Shown: one piece after another, positions 43,288-52,072 of the stretch
Numbering within the stretch: the first letter of the stretch is position 1
Layout: each line of letters begins with the position of its first letter
Assembly (NCBI RefSeq): GCF_001898315.1
Contig: NZ_MKTQ01000014.1
Span: forward strand, 223,087-287,086
Direction: 5' to 3'
From: Microbacterium sp. 70-16
Lineage (GTDB): Bacteria > Actinomycetota > Actinomycetes > Actinomycetales > Microbacteriaceae
DNA: 64,000 nt
Position numbers and translations under genes: made by a program
The notes under the pieces: generated by a model
The model's input: the letters and a program-made list of their open reading frames with translations, nothing else
Database searches by the model: none
What the model was told of the DNA's origin: nothing

Positions 43288-45267
43288 GTGCGCGCCGTCG
43301 ACATCGAGAAGCTCGTCGCCGTCGGCCGGCCCACGATCGCGCCCGACGGTTCTTTCGCAGTGTTCGCGACATCTCGTCCCGACATCGCGGCGAATCGCAA
43401 CGTAGGACAGCTGTGGCGCGTCGAACTGGACGGCGGTGCTCTGCGCCGCGTGACCCGCGGTATCGCGGACCGACAGCCTGCGCTGTCTCCGGACGGGTCG
43501 CTGGTGGCGTTCGTGCGAGCGGATGCCACCGGTGCAGGCCAGATCTTCGTCGTGCGCGCGACCGGTGGTGAGCCGGTGCAGGCGACGGCAGCGCAGGGTG
43601 GCGTGGGTGAGTTCGCCTGGTCACCGGACGGCACGCAGCTCGCGTTCACCTCCCGTGTCGCCGAGGCGGGCCGCTACGGCACGGTCGAGAAGCTGGATGC
43701 CGCGAGCGAATCGCCGCGTCGTGTCACGGGCATCCGCTGGCACGCGAACGGACTCGGCTACGTGGCCGACCGCCCGTCGCACGTGTTCATCGTCGCCGTG
43801 CCCGATGTCGACGCCGAGCCGTTCTACGACGCCGCTCCCGTGGTCCGTCCCGAAGGCGAGCAGGCACCCGCGCCCCGGGTCGTCACCGCCGAGGCCCGCG
43901 CCTTGACGAGCGGTCCCGTCTCGCATCATGGTGTGACCTTCACCGCCGACGGTTCCGAGATCCTCACGGTGCTCGATGAGATCGAGGATGCCCGGCGCGA
44001 CCTGCGCACGCCGCTGATCGCGGTGGCCGTCGACGGATCGGGGTCTCGCGACCTGATCGCTCGCGACGCTGACCTGTCGATCGGCGATGTGGCCATCGCC
44101 GCCGACGGCACGATCGCGGTCCTCGCCGACGGCGTCGGGTCAGGCGGTGTCGACTTCATCGCTCCCGGCGTCGCACTGTACCTGCTCGAAGAAGACGGAC
44201 TGCGTGCCCTCACCGACCCCGAGACCGTCGACCTCGGCGAGGGCGGCTCGCACATCGGCGTCATCGGCGACGACTTCCTCGTGCAGAACCGGTCGCGTGG
44301 CACGGTGTCGCTGCTGCGCGTGACCCGTTCCGGTGACGTGAGCGCCGTCCTCGACGGACTCGTCGAGGTGAACGGACACGCGTCGGCGGGGGAGCGGATC
44401 GTGGCATCCGTCGCGACACCCGTCTCGTTCGGCGACCTGGTGCTCGCCGGTACCGGTGCGCTCACCGACTTCGCTGCACCCCTGCGCGAAACCGGCATCG
44501 TCGTGCCGGAGGAGCGTGAGATCACCGGCCGCGACGGCTACCCGATCCACGGGTGGGTGGCGACACCAGCAGGGGAGGGGCCGTTCCCCGTCATCCTGCA
44601 GATCCACGGCGGGCCATATGCCAGCTACGGCATACATGTGTTCGACGAGACGCAGGTGCTCGTTGACGCCGGCTACGCGGTCGTGTACTGCAATCCGCGG
44701 GGGAGTGCCGGGTACGGACGTGCGCACGGCCGCAGCATCCGGGGTGCGATGGGCACGGTCGACTTCCACGATGTCATGGACTTCCTGGGCGGCGCCCTCG
44801 CCGGCGACGCCCGGCTCGACCCCGAACGGGTCGGCATCATGGGCGGCTCGTACGGCGGGTACCTCACGGCGTGGACGATCGCGCACGAGCACCGCTTCGC
44901 CGCGGCGATCGTCGAGCGGGGGTTCCTCGACCCGGTGACGTTCCAGGGTACGAGTGACATCGGCTCGTTCTTCGGCGACGAATATGTGGGCACAGATCCC
45001 GCCCTGATGGCCGCACAGAGCCCCATGGCCGTCGTCGGCCAGGTGCGTACGCCGACACTCGTGCTGCACTCGGAGCTCGATTTCCGTTGCCCGCTCGAGC
45101 AGGCGACGCGCTACTACACGGCGCTGAAGCGTCAGGGGACCGAGGCCGAGATGCTGATCTTCCCGGGCGAAGACCACGAGCTCACTCGATCGGGGCGACC
45201 GCGGCACCGCGTCGAGCGGTTCGAGGCGGTGCTGGAGTGGTGGCAGCGTCATCTGCCGGTCGGCTGA
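43288..45267 (+). CDS. S9-family acylaminoacyl-peptidase-like serine peptidase
   Basis: The 659-residue enzyme has an N-terminal beta-propeller (repeated SPDG-type blades, residues 15-400). The C-terminal alpha/beta-hydrolase domain carries the nucleophile GGSYGGYLTAW, the acid in LDFRCPLEQA and the histidine in GEDHEL. It cleaves short peptides or acylated N-termini in the cytosol. GGAGGGG seven bases upstream selects the GTG at 43288 over the GTG at 43282. It lies two bases after the SDR stop. Confidence 0.88.
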   Translation: MRAVDIEKLVAVGRPTIAPDGSFAVFATSRPDIAANRNVGQLWRVELDGGALRRVTRGIADRQPALSPDGSLVAFVRADATGAGQIFVVRATGGEPVQATAAQGGVGEFAWSPDGTQLAFTSRVAEAGRYGTVEKLDAASESPRRVTGIRWHANGLGYVADRPSHVFIVAVPDVDAEPFYDAAPVVRPEGEQAPAPRVVTAEARALTSGPVSHHGVTFTADGSEILTVLDEIEDARRDLRTPLIAVAVDGSGSRDLIARDADLSIGDVAIAADGTIAVLADGVGSGGVDFIAPGVALYLLEEDGLRALTDPETVDLGEGGSHIGVIGDDFLVQNRSRGTVSLLRVTRSGDVSAVLDGLVEVNGHASAGERIVASVATPVSFGDLVLAGTGALTDFAAPLRETGIVVPEEREITGRDGYPIHGWVATPAGEGPFPVILQIHGGPYASYGIHVFDETQVLVDAGYAVVYCNPRGSAGYGRAHGRSIRGAMGTVDFHDVMDFLGGALAGDARLDPERVGIMGGSYGGYLTAWTIAHEHRFAAAIVERGFLDPVTFQGTSDIGSFFGDEYVGTDPALMAAQSPMAVVGQVRTPTLVLHSELDFRCPLEQATRYYTALKRQGTEAEMLIFPGEDHELTRSGRPRHRVERFEAVLEWWQRHLPVG

Positions 45268-45294
45268 TCGGCGGCACTTTCGGCCGTCAGGCAT

Positions 45295-45337
45295 GAAGAA
45301 GCGCCCCGAGGCATCCTGTGCCGCGGAGCGCTTCTTC
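45295..45337. terminator. Bidirectional terminator between S9 peptidase and HdeD genes
   Basis: GAAGAAGCGC (45295-45304) and GCGCTTCTTC (45328-45337) form a perfect 10-base-pair stem, with further pairing possible inside the loop. It lies 27 bases after one stop and 8 bases after the other, giving A-rich and T-rich flanks on each strand. Confidence 0.85.
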
Positions 45338-45345
45338 TGTGTGTC

Positions 45346-45894
45346 TTACTTGCCGAACGAGAAGGCGCGGAAGATCTGGATGACACCCAGCACGATGGCC
45401 GAGATGCCCAGCAGCCACCACAGCGTCACCGCACCCATGATGGGCGAGAACAGCAGGACGATACCGGCGATGATCGAGATGATCGCGAAGAAGAGCGTCC
45501 AGCCCTTCGACGGGGCGAGGCTGAGCGTGCTGAGCGAAACGACGCCCTCGATGATCCACATGACTCCCACGAGGATGCCGAGGAAGGCGGCCAGCCACAC
45601 CGTCGTCGCGCCCAGGTTCATGAACGCGACGATGCCGGCGATCACGAAGAGCACGCCGAGCAGGATGTGTCCGAGACGCGACCAGCCGCCGCGACCGGCC
45701 GTGAAGATGCCGAGGCCGGCGTAGATGAGCCCGGCGACGATGGCGTAGATGGCGATGATGGCCGTGACGACCATCGCCGTCTTGCCCGGCCAGACGAGGA
45801 TGAGGATACCGAGGATGACCGACAGCACGCCGCCCAGACCGAGTGCGGTCCGGATGCCGTTCTTGGCAGCCCCTTCGAGTGAATCGGTGGTCAT
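45346..45894 (-). CDS. HdeD/DUF308-family membrane protein
   Basis: The 182-residue protein has six evenly spaced hydrophobic segments, the DUF308 repeat architecture (LGGVLSVILGILILVWPGKTAMVV, then WLAAFLGILVGVMWIIEGV and WTLFFAIISIIAGIVLLFSPIMG). HdeD in Escherichia coli is linked to acid resistance, but the biochemical role is unknown. GAAAGG lies seven bases before the ATG at 45892-45894. It stands alone between two terminator/promoter regions. Confidence 0.87.
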   Translation of the reverse strand: MTTDSLEGAAKNGIRTALGLGGVLSVILGILILVWPGKTAMVVTAIIAIYAIVAGLIYAGLGIFTAGRGGWSRLGHILLGVLFVIAGIVAFMNLGATTVWLAAFLGILVGVMWIIEGVVSLSTLSLAPSKGWTLFFAIISIIAGIVLLFSPIMGAVTLWWLLGISAIVLGVIQIFRAFSFGK

Positions 45895-45982
45895 GAGAAG
45901 CCCTTTCTGGAAGTCTCCTGTGAAGGAGCTGACCTCAGGCTAGCGCTGTGTTCGCCCGATCCGGGGGATTTCCGCCGATCGT

Positions 45983-46906
45983 TCACCCGCCGAGCAGGAG
46001 AGTGATCGCGATCAGCACCGGAACGCAGCCGACGGTCGTCAGGAACACCGAGTCGCGGGCGATCGTCTCGCCGACGTCGAACCGCTGCGCATAGTTGAAG
46101 ACGTTCTGCGCCGTGGGCAGCGCCGCCAACACCGTCACGATCAGCACTCCCTGCGCGTCGAGGTGGAAGACGAACGCGGCGGTCGCCCAGGCGACGAGCG
46201 GCATCGCGATGAGCTTGAGCGCGGACGCGAACAGGATGTCGCGGCGCCGGCCGGATGCCCCGAGCACACGCTGACCGTGCAACGAGATCCCGTAGCTGAT
46301 CAGCAGCACCGGCACGCACGCGTTGGCGATGAGCTGCAGCGGCTCGATCACGATGGGCGGCATCTGCCATCCGGTGAGGGCGACAACAACGCCGAGTGCC
46401 GAGCCGAGCACGATCGGGTTGGTGACGGTGCGCCGCAGGATTGGGAAGGCGCTGCGCTGCCCGGCGGTCACGGACTCGAAGATAGCCATCGACACCGGCG
46501 TGAAGGCGAGCAGCTGCAGCAGGATCACGGGGGCGGGATACGCCGCGCTGCCGAGCAGATACAACGACAGCGGGATGCCGATGTTGTTGGAGTTGACCTG
46601 CCCGGCCGAGAGTGTTCCGACGAGCGTCTCCGCGACATCGCGGTGCCATACGAACCGCGCGACGAACGCGTAGATCGCGAAGATCACGAGGGCGGCGATC
46701 GCCGACACAGGAAGCAGCGCCGAGAACAGCGTGTGGACGTCAGCCTGCGCGAGCACGACGAACAGCAGGAACGGCGAGAGCACGAAGAACGTCAGCCGAC
46801 TCAGCACATGGCGTGCGTGGGGTCCGAGCAGATCTATGCGCCCGAGGATGTAGCCGACGACGATGGCGACACCGACCACGACGAACCCGGTGAGTGTCTC
46901 CAGCAT
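45983..46906 (-). CDS. AEC (auxin efflux carrier)-family transporter
   Basis: The 307-residue membrane protein has the ten-helix, two-half AEC layout with VNSNNIGIPLSLYLLG in the first crossover helix and LAALPTAQNVFNYAQRF in the second. Family members export organic acids such as malate or malonate; the substrate here is unknown. The ATG at 46904-46906 lies 6 bases after TAGGCT on the minus strand. It is divergent from vapB. Confidence 0.87.
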   Translation of the reverse strand: MLETLTGFVVVGVAIVVGYILGRIDLLGPHARHVLSRLTFFVLSPFLLFVVLAQADVHTLFSALLPVSAIAALVIFAIYAFVARFVWHRDVAETLVGTLSAGQVNSNNIGIPLSLYLLGSAAYPAPVILLQLLAFTPVSMAIFESVTAGQRSAFPILRRTVTNPIVLGSALGVVVALTGWQMPPIVIEPLQLIANACVPVLLISYGISLHGQRVLGASGRRRDILFASALKLIAMPLVAWATAAFVFHLDAQGVLIVTVLAALPTAQNVFNYAQRFDVGETIARDSVFLTTVGCVPVLIAITLLLGG

Positions 46907-46934
46907 TATTCGAGCCTACGGCCCGCTTGGCGTT

Positions 46935-46974
46935 TCTTCCTGCTCTTCCTCCTTTCTTCCTAGCCGGGTAGACT
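46935..46974 (+). promoter_or_regulatory. vapBC promoter with three TCTTCCT repeats
   Basis: TCTTCCT occurs at 46935-46941, 46944-46950 and 46955-46961, spaced 9 and 11 bases, roughly one helical turn each. TAGACT at 46969-46974 is the -10, seven bases before the vapB ATG. The direct repeats are a plausible operator for the ribbon-helix-helix antitoxin; this is inference. Confidence 0.5.
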
Positions 46975-46981
46975 CGTCCGC

Positions 46982-47236
46982 ATGGCGCTCAATATCAAGG
47001 ACCCGGAGACCGACCGCATCGCGCGCGAACTTTCGGCTGCAACGGGGGAGTCCATCACCGTCGCGGTGCGCATCGCGATGGAAGAGCGCCTGCGGCGCGT
47101 ACGAGCCAGTGGCGCCGAGGCGGCGATGCGCGCCGAGATCGACGGGATCATCGCACGTGGGCGTGCACGGGCTGTCGTCGACGAGCGCGAGCCGGACGAC
47201 ATCGTCGGCTATGACGAGAATGGGCTGCCCGCCTGA
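46982..47236 (+). CDS. vapB: VapB-type antitoxin
   Basis: The 84-residue protein starts MALNIKDPETDRIARELSAATGESITVAVRIAMEERL, the ribbon-helix-helix pattern of Rv0623-like VapB antitoxins. It ends with an acidic tail (DEREPDDIVGYDENGLPA) that would wrap the toxin active site. It should neutralise VapC and repress its own promoter. It overlaps vapC by one base (TGATG). Confidence 0.9.
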   Translation: MALNIKDPETDRIARELSAATGESITVAVRIAMEERLRRVRASGAEAAMRAEIDGIIARGRARAVVDEREPDDIVGYDENGLPA

Positions 47237-47634
47237 TGGCCATCGTCGTCGACAGTTCAGCCATCGCCGCGATCGTCTTCGGTGAGGCCGACGCGCCGGC
47301 GCTGTCTGCCGTCATGCGTGCGCACGCAGGAGCAGTTCAGGTGAGTGCCGCCACGGTGCTCGAGGCGAGGATGGTCGTGCAGGCTCGTCAGGGCGATGCC
47401 GCAACGACCGATCTCGATCGACTGCTGCACAGCGTGGATGCCGAGGTGGTGGCATTCGACGATCGTCAGTCGGCGCTGGCGTTCGCCGCATGGCGACGAT
47501 TCGGTCGCGGCCGTCACGCGGCATCCCTGGACTTCGGTGACTGCATCTCCTACGCACTGGCGAAGAGCGTGGACGTGCCACTGCTGTACAAGGGCGACGA
47601 TTTCGCGCAGACCGACGTCTCGTCGGCGCTGTAA
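47236..47634 (+). CDS. vapC: VapC-type PIN-domain ribonuclease toxin
   Basis: The 132-residue PIN protein has the acidic metal-binding residues D6 (VVDSSAI), E43 (VLEARMV), D99 (SLDFGDC) and D121/D122 (YKGDDF). All needed catalytic positions are present, so the toxin is probably active. Relatives cut tRNA anticodon loops or 23S rRNA; the target here is unknown. Coupled to vapB. The next gene starts 110 bases later with its own promoter. Confidence 0.92.
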   Translation: MAIVVDSSAIAAIVFGEADAPALSAVMRAHAGAVQVSAATVLEARMVVQARQGDAATTDLDRLLHSVDAEVVAFDDRQSALAFAAWRRFGRGRHAASLDFGDCISYALAKSVDVPLLYKGDDFAQTDVSSAL

Positions 47635-47744
47635 CGCCGTTCGGCATAACGCCGATAATGCACATTATGTCAGCTCACGTCGAGAACACCTCCTCTGCGG
47701 GACGGCCGGTGTCGTGACGCTGCGTGCGACGTAGACTGCGCGCC

Positions 47745-48506
47745 ATGTCGTTCGACGTCGCCGCGGAGGCGTACGACACCTTCATGGGCCGGTTCTCGGT
47801 GCCGCTCGCTGTGCTGCTGGCGGACTTGGCCGGCGTCGCGCCGCCGGGTCGAGCGCTCGATGTCGGCTGCGGCACGGGCGCGTTGACGCGCGAACTCGTG
47901 GCGCGCCTCGGCGCGGGCGGCGTGGCCGCTGTCGATCCGTCCGATTCCTTCGTGTCCGCGGTGCGCGAGCGCTTCACGGGCGTCGATGTGCGCCACGCGT
48001 CCGCTGAGTCGCTGCCCTACCCCGACGATGCCTTCGACGTGACGCTCGCCGAACTGGTCGTGCACTTTATGACGGATGCCGCGGCCGGTGTCCGCGAAAT
48101 GGTGCGCGTGACGCGCCCAGGCGGTGTGGTCGCGGCGTGCGTGTGGGACTTCGCGGGCGGCCGCGCGCCGCAGACTGGCTTCTTCCGCGCATTCGCGGCC
48201 GTGCATCCCGATGTCGAAGACGAGACCGAGCGGGTCGGCAGTCGCCGGGGCGAGCTCGACGCGCTGCTGCGGAGAGCCGGATGCCGCGATATCGCCGCAA
48301 CGGAACTGTCGGTTCAGGTTGCGTTCCCGACGTTCGACGAGTGGTGGGAGCCGTACACGCACGGCGTCGCTCCTGCCGGCCGCCAGCTCGCCGCGCTCTC
48401 CCCCGCTGACCGCGAACGCGTCAGTCAGCGCGCACGGTCTGATCTCGGCGCCGGCCCGATTCACATTGCGGCGACAGCATGGGCCGCACACGGCAGTTGC
48501 CCGTGA
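47745..48506 (+). CDS. Class I SAM-dependent methyltransferase
   Basis: The 253-residue protein has motif I ALDVGCGTGALTREL, an acidic strand VAAVDPSDSFV, AESLPYPDDAFDVTLAEL (motif II-III) and RPGGVVAACVWDF. It belongs to the UbiE/Methyltransf_11 group of small-molecule methyltransferases. The ATG at 47745 lies seven bases after TAGACT (47732-47737). The substrate is unknown. Confidence 0.85.
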   Translation: MSFDVAAEAYDTFMGRFSVPLAVLLADLAGVAPPGRALDVGCGTGALTRELVARLGAGGVAAVDPSDSFVSAVRERFTGVDVRHASAESLPYPDDAFDVTLAELVVHFMTDAAAGVREMVRVTRPGGVVAACVWDFAGGRAPQTGFFRAFAAVHPDVEDETERVGSRRGELDALLRRAGCRDIAATELSVQVAFPTFDEWWEPYTHGVAPAGRQLAALSPADRERVSQRARSDLGAGPIHIAATAWAAHGSCP

Positions 48507-48555
48507 TCAGCGCGCGACCGTCCATACTCGGAGACACCGGCGCTACCGTGGGTGG

Positions 48556-49062
48556 GTGACGAGTAGTGAACCGGAACGTTGGCGGGGCGTTGTGGCTGCG
48601 CTGCTCAACGATGACCTCCGTGCCGTGCTGGCCGAGACGGTGCCAGATGCCCCGCTGACGCCCGCGCGCCGCGAACGCGCGGTGGCGCGGCTCGAGCAGC
48701 TGGGGCTCGTCCGCACAGAGCAGGATGCCGTCGTCTTCGACAGCGACGCCGTGCGAGCCCTGCTCACGCCCAAGCCGCGACCGGCCGGGCCGGAGCGCTT
48801 CCTCGACCGCGAAGGACGCATCGACCGCTACCCACTCAGGGACGACGATCGCCGCGGCCTGCTCGAATGGGTGGCCGAGCGCGCCTTCTCCCCCGACGAC
48901 ATGCTCACCGAAGCCGACGTGAACACCCGACTCGAGCCGTATGCACCCGGCGGCGACGTCGCCGTCCTCCGGCGGTACCTGGTCGATCACGAGCTGCTCG
49001 AGCGCACACGCTCGGGCTCCGAGTATGCACCGGTTCCGCCGACGGCCACCGAGCCTCGGTAG
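48556..49062 (+). CDS. DUF2087-domain protein
   Basis: The 168-residue protein has an N-terminal ArsR-like helical region (residues 1-70). The DUF2087 pattern follows from about residue 80: RFLDREGRIDRYPLRDDDRRGLLEWVAERAF, then TEADVNTRL and AVLRRYLVDHELLERTRSGSEY. DUF2087 often accompanies transcription-regulator domains; the role is unknown. The GTG at 48556 lies six bases after TACCGT. Confidence 0.78.
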   Translation: MTSSEPERWRGVVAALLNDDLRAVLAETVPDAPLTPARRERAVARLEQLGLVRTEQDAVVFDSDAVRALLTPKPRPAGPERFLDREGRIDRYPLRDDDRRGLLEWVAERAFSPDDMLTEADVNTRLEPYAPGGDVAVLRRYLVDHELLERTRSGSEYAPVPPTATEPR

Positions 49063-49067
49063 CGGCC

Positions 49068-49811
49068 TCAGCGCAACGGCGTCCATCCGCTCGGCAACGG
49101 ACCGTCGCCGAGTGCGCGCTCGCGGTCGACGGCGGCCGACCAGCCCTGCGCCTCGTCCACGGCATCGAACCCACCGCGGGCCAGCCGCAGGCCGACGTCC
49201 TCGTGGTGCATGCGCGGTGCTCCCCCGCGCCGCGTGCCCGCCCGCGCGCTCCACGCGTCGTCAGCGAATCCGCCGCCTCGGAACACCCGGTAGTCCGCAT
49301 ACCGACCAGGATCGAGCAGATCCCAGCACCACTCCCACACGTTCCCGAGGGTGTCGAACAGACCGTTGAGGTTCGGCAGCTTGCCGCCGACATCCTGCGG
49401 ATGCCCCACGCCGTCGGCGGCCGTCCAGGCGATCTCGGCGAGTGGACCATAGTGCGCCCCGGTCGATCCGGCGCGGCACGCGTACTCCCACTCCGCCTCG
49501 GTCGGCAGGCGGAACCCGTCGGCATCCACGTGCCACGTCACGTCCTCGCCGTCGAACGAGTACGCCGGGTCGAGTCCCTCCCACTCGGAGGCCGCGTTGC
49601 ACAGACGCACCGCGCGCAGCCAGCTCACGTCGGCGACGGGACGGCGCGGATGCCGCGCCGACTCCCCCAGCATTTCGGCAGCCTGCTCCTGCATCACCGC
49701 GAAGGTGCCGATCTCGAACGGTTCGAGCTCGACCGTCCGACGCAGCTTGCGGCGAGCATCGTGCAGCGTCACCGCACCAGCGGGAAGCGTCACCATCTCG
49801 AAATCGCGCAC
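49068..49811 (-). CDS. SUMF1/FGE-sulfatase-type domain protein
   Basis: The 247-residue protein shows the formylglycine-generating-enzyme fold: FRLPTEAEWEYACRAGSTG, NGLFDTLGNVWEWCWD and VFRGGGFADDAWSARAGTR. The paired catalytic cysteines of true FGE are not evident and no sulfatase is nearby, so it may be a structural or EgtB-like relative. GGGAGGG seven bases upstream supports the GTG start at 49809-49811; longer readings exist to 50102. It is convergent with the DUF2087 gene. Confidence 0.8.
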   Translation of the reverse strand: MRDFEMVTLPAGAVTLHDARRKLRRTVELEPFEIGTFAVMQEQAAEMLGESARHPRRPVADVSWLRAVRLCNAASEWEGLDPAYSFDGEDVTWHVDADGFRLPTEAEWEYACRAGSTGAHYGPLAEIAWTAADGVGHPQDVGGKLPNLNGLFDTLGNVWEWCWDLLDPGRYADYRVFRGGGFADDAWSARAGTRRGGAPRMHHEDVGLRLARGGFDAVDEAQGWSAAVDRERALGDGPLPSGWTPLR

Positions 49812-49893
49812 CCGAGAACCCTCCCACACTCGCGCCCACGCGCTGGCGCAGCTGCGGGACATAGCGCCTCGTAGACGCGAGTAGCGTAGGAGG

Positions 49894-51234
49894 GTGAGCG
49901 TGAATCGGGTCCCTGTCGTCAGCTCCGGACCCGGATGGCGCGGCTGGCTCATCTGGACGGTCGGCGTCATCGCGTACATGCTCGCCGTCGTCAACCGCAG
50001 CTCGCTGTCTGCCGTGGGGGTGGATGCCGCCGACCGGTTCAACGCCGACGCCGCGACCCTCTCGATGTTCGCCGTCGTGCAGCTCGCGGTGTACGGCGGC
50101 ATGCAGATCCCGGTGGGCCTGCTACTGGATCGCTACGGCGCGCGCCCGATCATGACGGTCGGCATGCTGCTGATGGCCGTCGGGCAGCTGACGATGGCCG
50201 TCTCCCCCAGTGTCGGCGTCGCGATCCTTGCCCGCGCGCTGCTGGGTGCCGGCGACGCGGCGATCTTCCCCGCCGTCCTGCGCCTGGTCGCCACGTGGTT
50301 CCCCGCTCAGCGCGGCCCCGTCATGAGTCAGATGACGGGCCTCGTGGGCCAAGCGGGGCAACTGCTGTCGCTCGCGCCGCTTGCGGCGCTCCTGCACGCG
50401 ACGACCTGGTCGATCACGTTCGGGTCGATTGCGGGGCTGTGCGTGCTGTTCGCGATCCTCGTCGCGCTCGTCATCCGCAACCACCCGCCCGAGCGCGACG
50501 CCGACGTCACCGTCAACACCGACACGGGCGTGATCCGCGTCGTGCAGTCGTCGATGGACACCGGCGTCGGCATCCGCGCCGCCTGGGCGCACCCGGGCAC
50601 GCGCCTGGCGTTCTGGTCGCACTTCACGGCGCCGTTCGCCGGCACCGCGTTCATCTTGCTGTGGGGCGTGCCGTTCCTCACCGCCGGTGAAGGGCTCAGC
50701 CGCGCAGACGCGACGGCCGTCACCTCGGTATATGTCGCGATCGGCATGCTTCTCGGCCCCGTCATGGGCGCTTTGTCGCAGCGGATCCCGAACCGCCGCT
50801 CGCGCGTCCTGGTGCTGCCCGCGGTCGCGACACAGGTGATCGCCTGGACGGTCGTGATCCTCTGGCCGGGCCCCGCTCCGGTGTGGCTCATGTACGTGCT
50901 CGCCTTCGCGCTCGCGATGGGCGGGCCCGCGTCGATGATCGCCTTCGACCACGCGCGCACCCACAATCCCGCGCACCGCCTCAGCACCGCAACAGGCATC
51001 ACGAACGTGGGCGGATTCCTCGCGGCGCTCATCGCGATCTTCCTGATCGGGCTCGCCCTCGACCTGCAGGGCGCCGGCACTCCCGCGACCTACCGGCTCG
51101 ACGCGTTCCGCCTCGCGTTCCTCACGCAGTTCCCGCTGTGGATCGCCGGGTGGGTCTTCATCGTGATCGAACGCCGCAAGACCCGCGTGCACGTCGGCAT
51201 GGATCAGCCGCGCAAGCCCCGTCGCACCCACTGA
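49894..51234 (+). CDS. MFS transporter
   Basis: The 446-residue membrane protein has 12 predicted helices and the MFS motif VGLLLDRYGARPIMTVGMLL between helices 2 and 3. The LLGAGDAAIFPAVLRLVATWFP signature of the ACS/nitrate-like branch follows. The substrate is unknown. TAGCGT at 49882-49887 lies six bases before GTG 49894; an in-frame GTG at 49900 has AGGAGGG five bases upstream and is an alternative start. Confidence 0.83.
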   Translation: MSVNRVPVVSSGPGWRGWLIWTVGVIAYMLAVVNRSSLSAVGVDAADRFNADAATLSMFAVVQLAVYGGMQIPVGLLLDRYGARPIMTVGMLLMAVGQLTMAVSPSVGVAILARALLGAGDAAIFPAVLRLVATWFPAQRGPVMSQMTGLVGQAGQLLSLAPLAALLHATTWSITFGSIAGLCVLFAILVALVIRNHPPERDADVTVNTDTGVIRVVQSSMDTGVGIRAAWAHPGTRLAFWSHFTAPFAGTAFILLWGVPFLTAGEGLSRADATAVTSVYVAIGMLLGPVMGALSQRIPNRRSRVLVLPAVATQVIAWTVVILWPGPAPVWLMYVLAFALAMGGPASMIAFDHARTHNPAHRLSTATGITNVGGFLAALIAIFLIGLALDLQGAGTPATYRLDAFRLAFLTQFPLWIAGWVFIVIERRKTRVHVGMDQPRKPRRTH

Positions 51235-51265
51235 CGGCGCCAGGCCGGTCCCAGGCCGGCGCGCG

Positions 51266-52027
51266 TCAGCGCGGCTCGACCGCGATCCACCCGCCGCCGA
51301 ACTTCGGCTCCCGCCCGTCGCCGGACGACGTGCCGGTGAGCCGCCGCTTGACCCACGGTCCGAGGTGCTCGCGCAGGTAGTCGCGCCGGCCGAGTGCTGT
51401 GGCATCCGGCAGTTCCGGCTGTGACCACCACCCGTCGGGCACCCGCTCCCCCAGCGCGTCGAGGACCCGCGCGGCGACGCGGTGGTGCCCACGGCTGTTC
51501 ATGTGCAGGCGGTCCTCTGACCAGAACGAGGGGTCCGACAGCTCGGCATCCGGCCAGTTCAGCGCGCGCACGACATCGGCGCGCCCGTCCATCCGCTGCA
51601 CGACCGCCTCCGACATCAGATCGCCGCGGCGCTGGATCACACGGGCCAGCGGCAGCTGCGCCGACGGGTTCGCGCCCGACAGCAGGATCAGCCGCACGCC
51701 CTCCTCGTCGCAGCGGCGCAGCACCTGGCTGAAGGCATCGGCGATGTGCGAGATCGACGTGCGCGGCCGCAGCATGTCGTTGCCGCCGCCGTTGAAGGAC
51801 AGGTGCGTGGGCTTCAGGGCGAGCGCGGGTTCGAGCTGCTGCTCGACGATCGACCAGACGAGCTTGCCGCGGATCGCGAGGTTCGCGTACTCGATCGACT
51901 CGCCGCGCGAATCGGCCCAGCCCTGAGCCACGAGGTCGGCCCAGCCCCGCACGTGTCCGTCGGGGAGCTCATCCCCGACACCCTCGGTAAACGAGTCGCC
52001 GATGGCGACGAAACGAATGGATGCCAC
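51266..52027 (-). CDS. SGNH/GDSL hydrolase (paralogue 2)
   Basis: The 253-residue protein has VAIGDSFTEGVGDE (Ser), NLAIRGK, NGGGNDML (Asn) and EDRLHMNSRGHHRVA (Asp/His), so the catalytic set is complete. It parallels the gene at 18841-19713 along most of its length, including the C-terminal LREHLGPWVKRRL...SSGD block. The GTG start at 52025-52027 lies six bases after TAGGCT. The substrate is unknown. Confidence 0.86.
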   Translation of the reverse strand: MASIRFVAIGDSFTEGVGDELPDGHVRGWADLVAQGWADSRGESIEYANLAIRGKLVWSIVEQQLEPALALKPTHLSFNGGGNDMLRPRTSISHIADAFSQVLRRCDEEGVRLILLSGANPSAQLPLARVIQRRGDLMSEAVVQRMDGRADVVRALNWPDAELSDPSFWSEDRLHMNSRGHHRVAARVLDALGERVPDGWWSQPELPDATALGRRDYLREHLGPWVKRRLTGTSSGDGREPKFGGGWIAVEPR

Positions 52028-52072
52028 CAGAAGAGCCTACGACCGTAAAACCATTGCGCCGGTCGGCACCGA

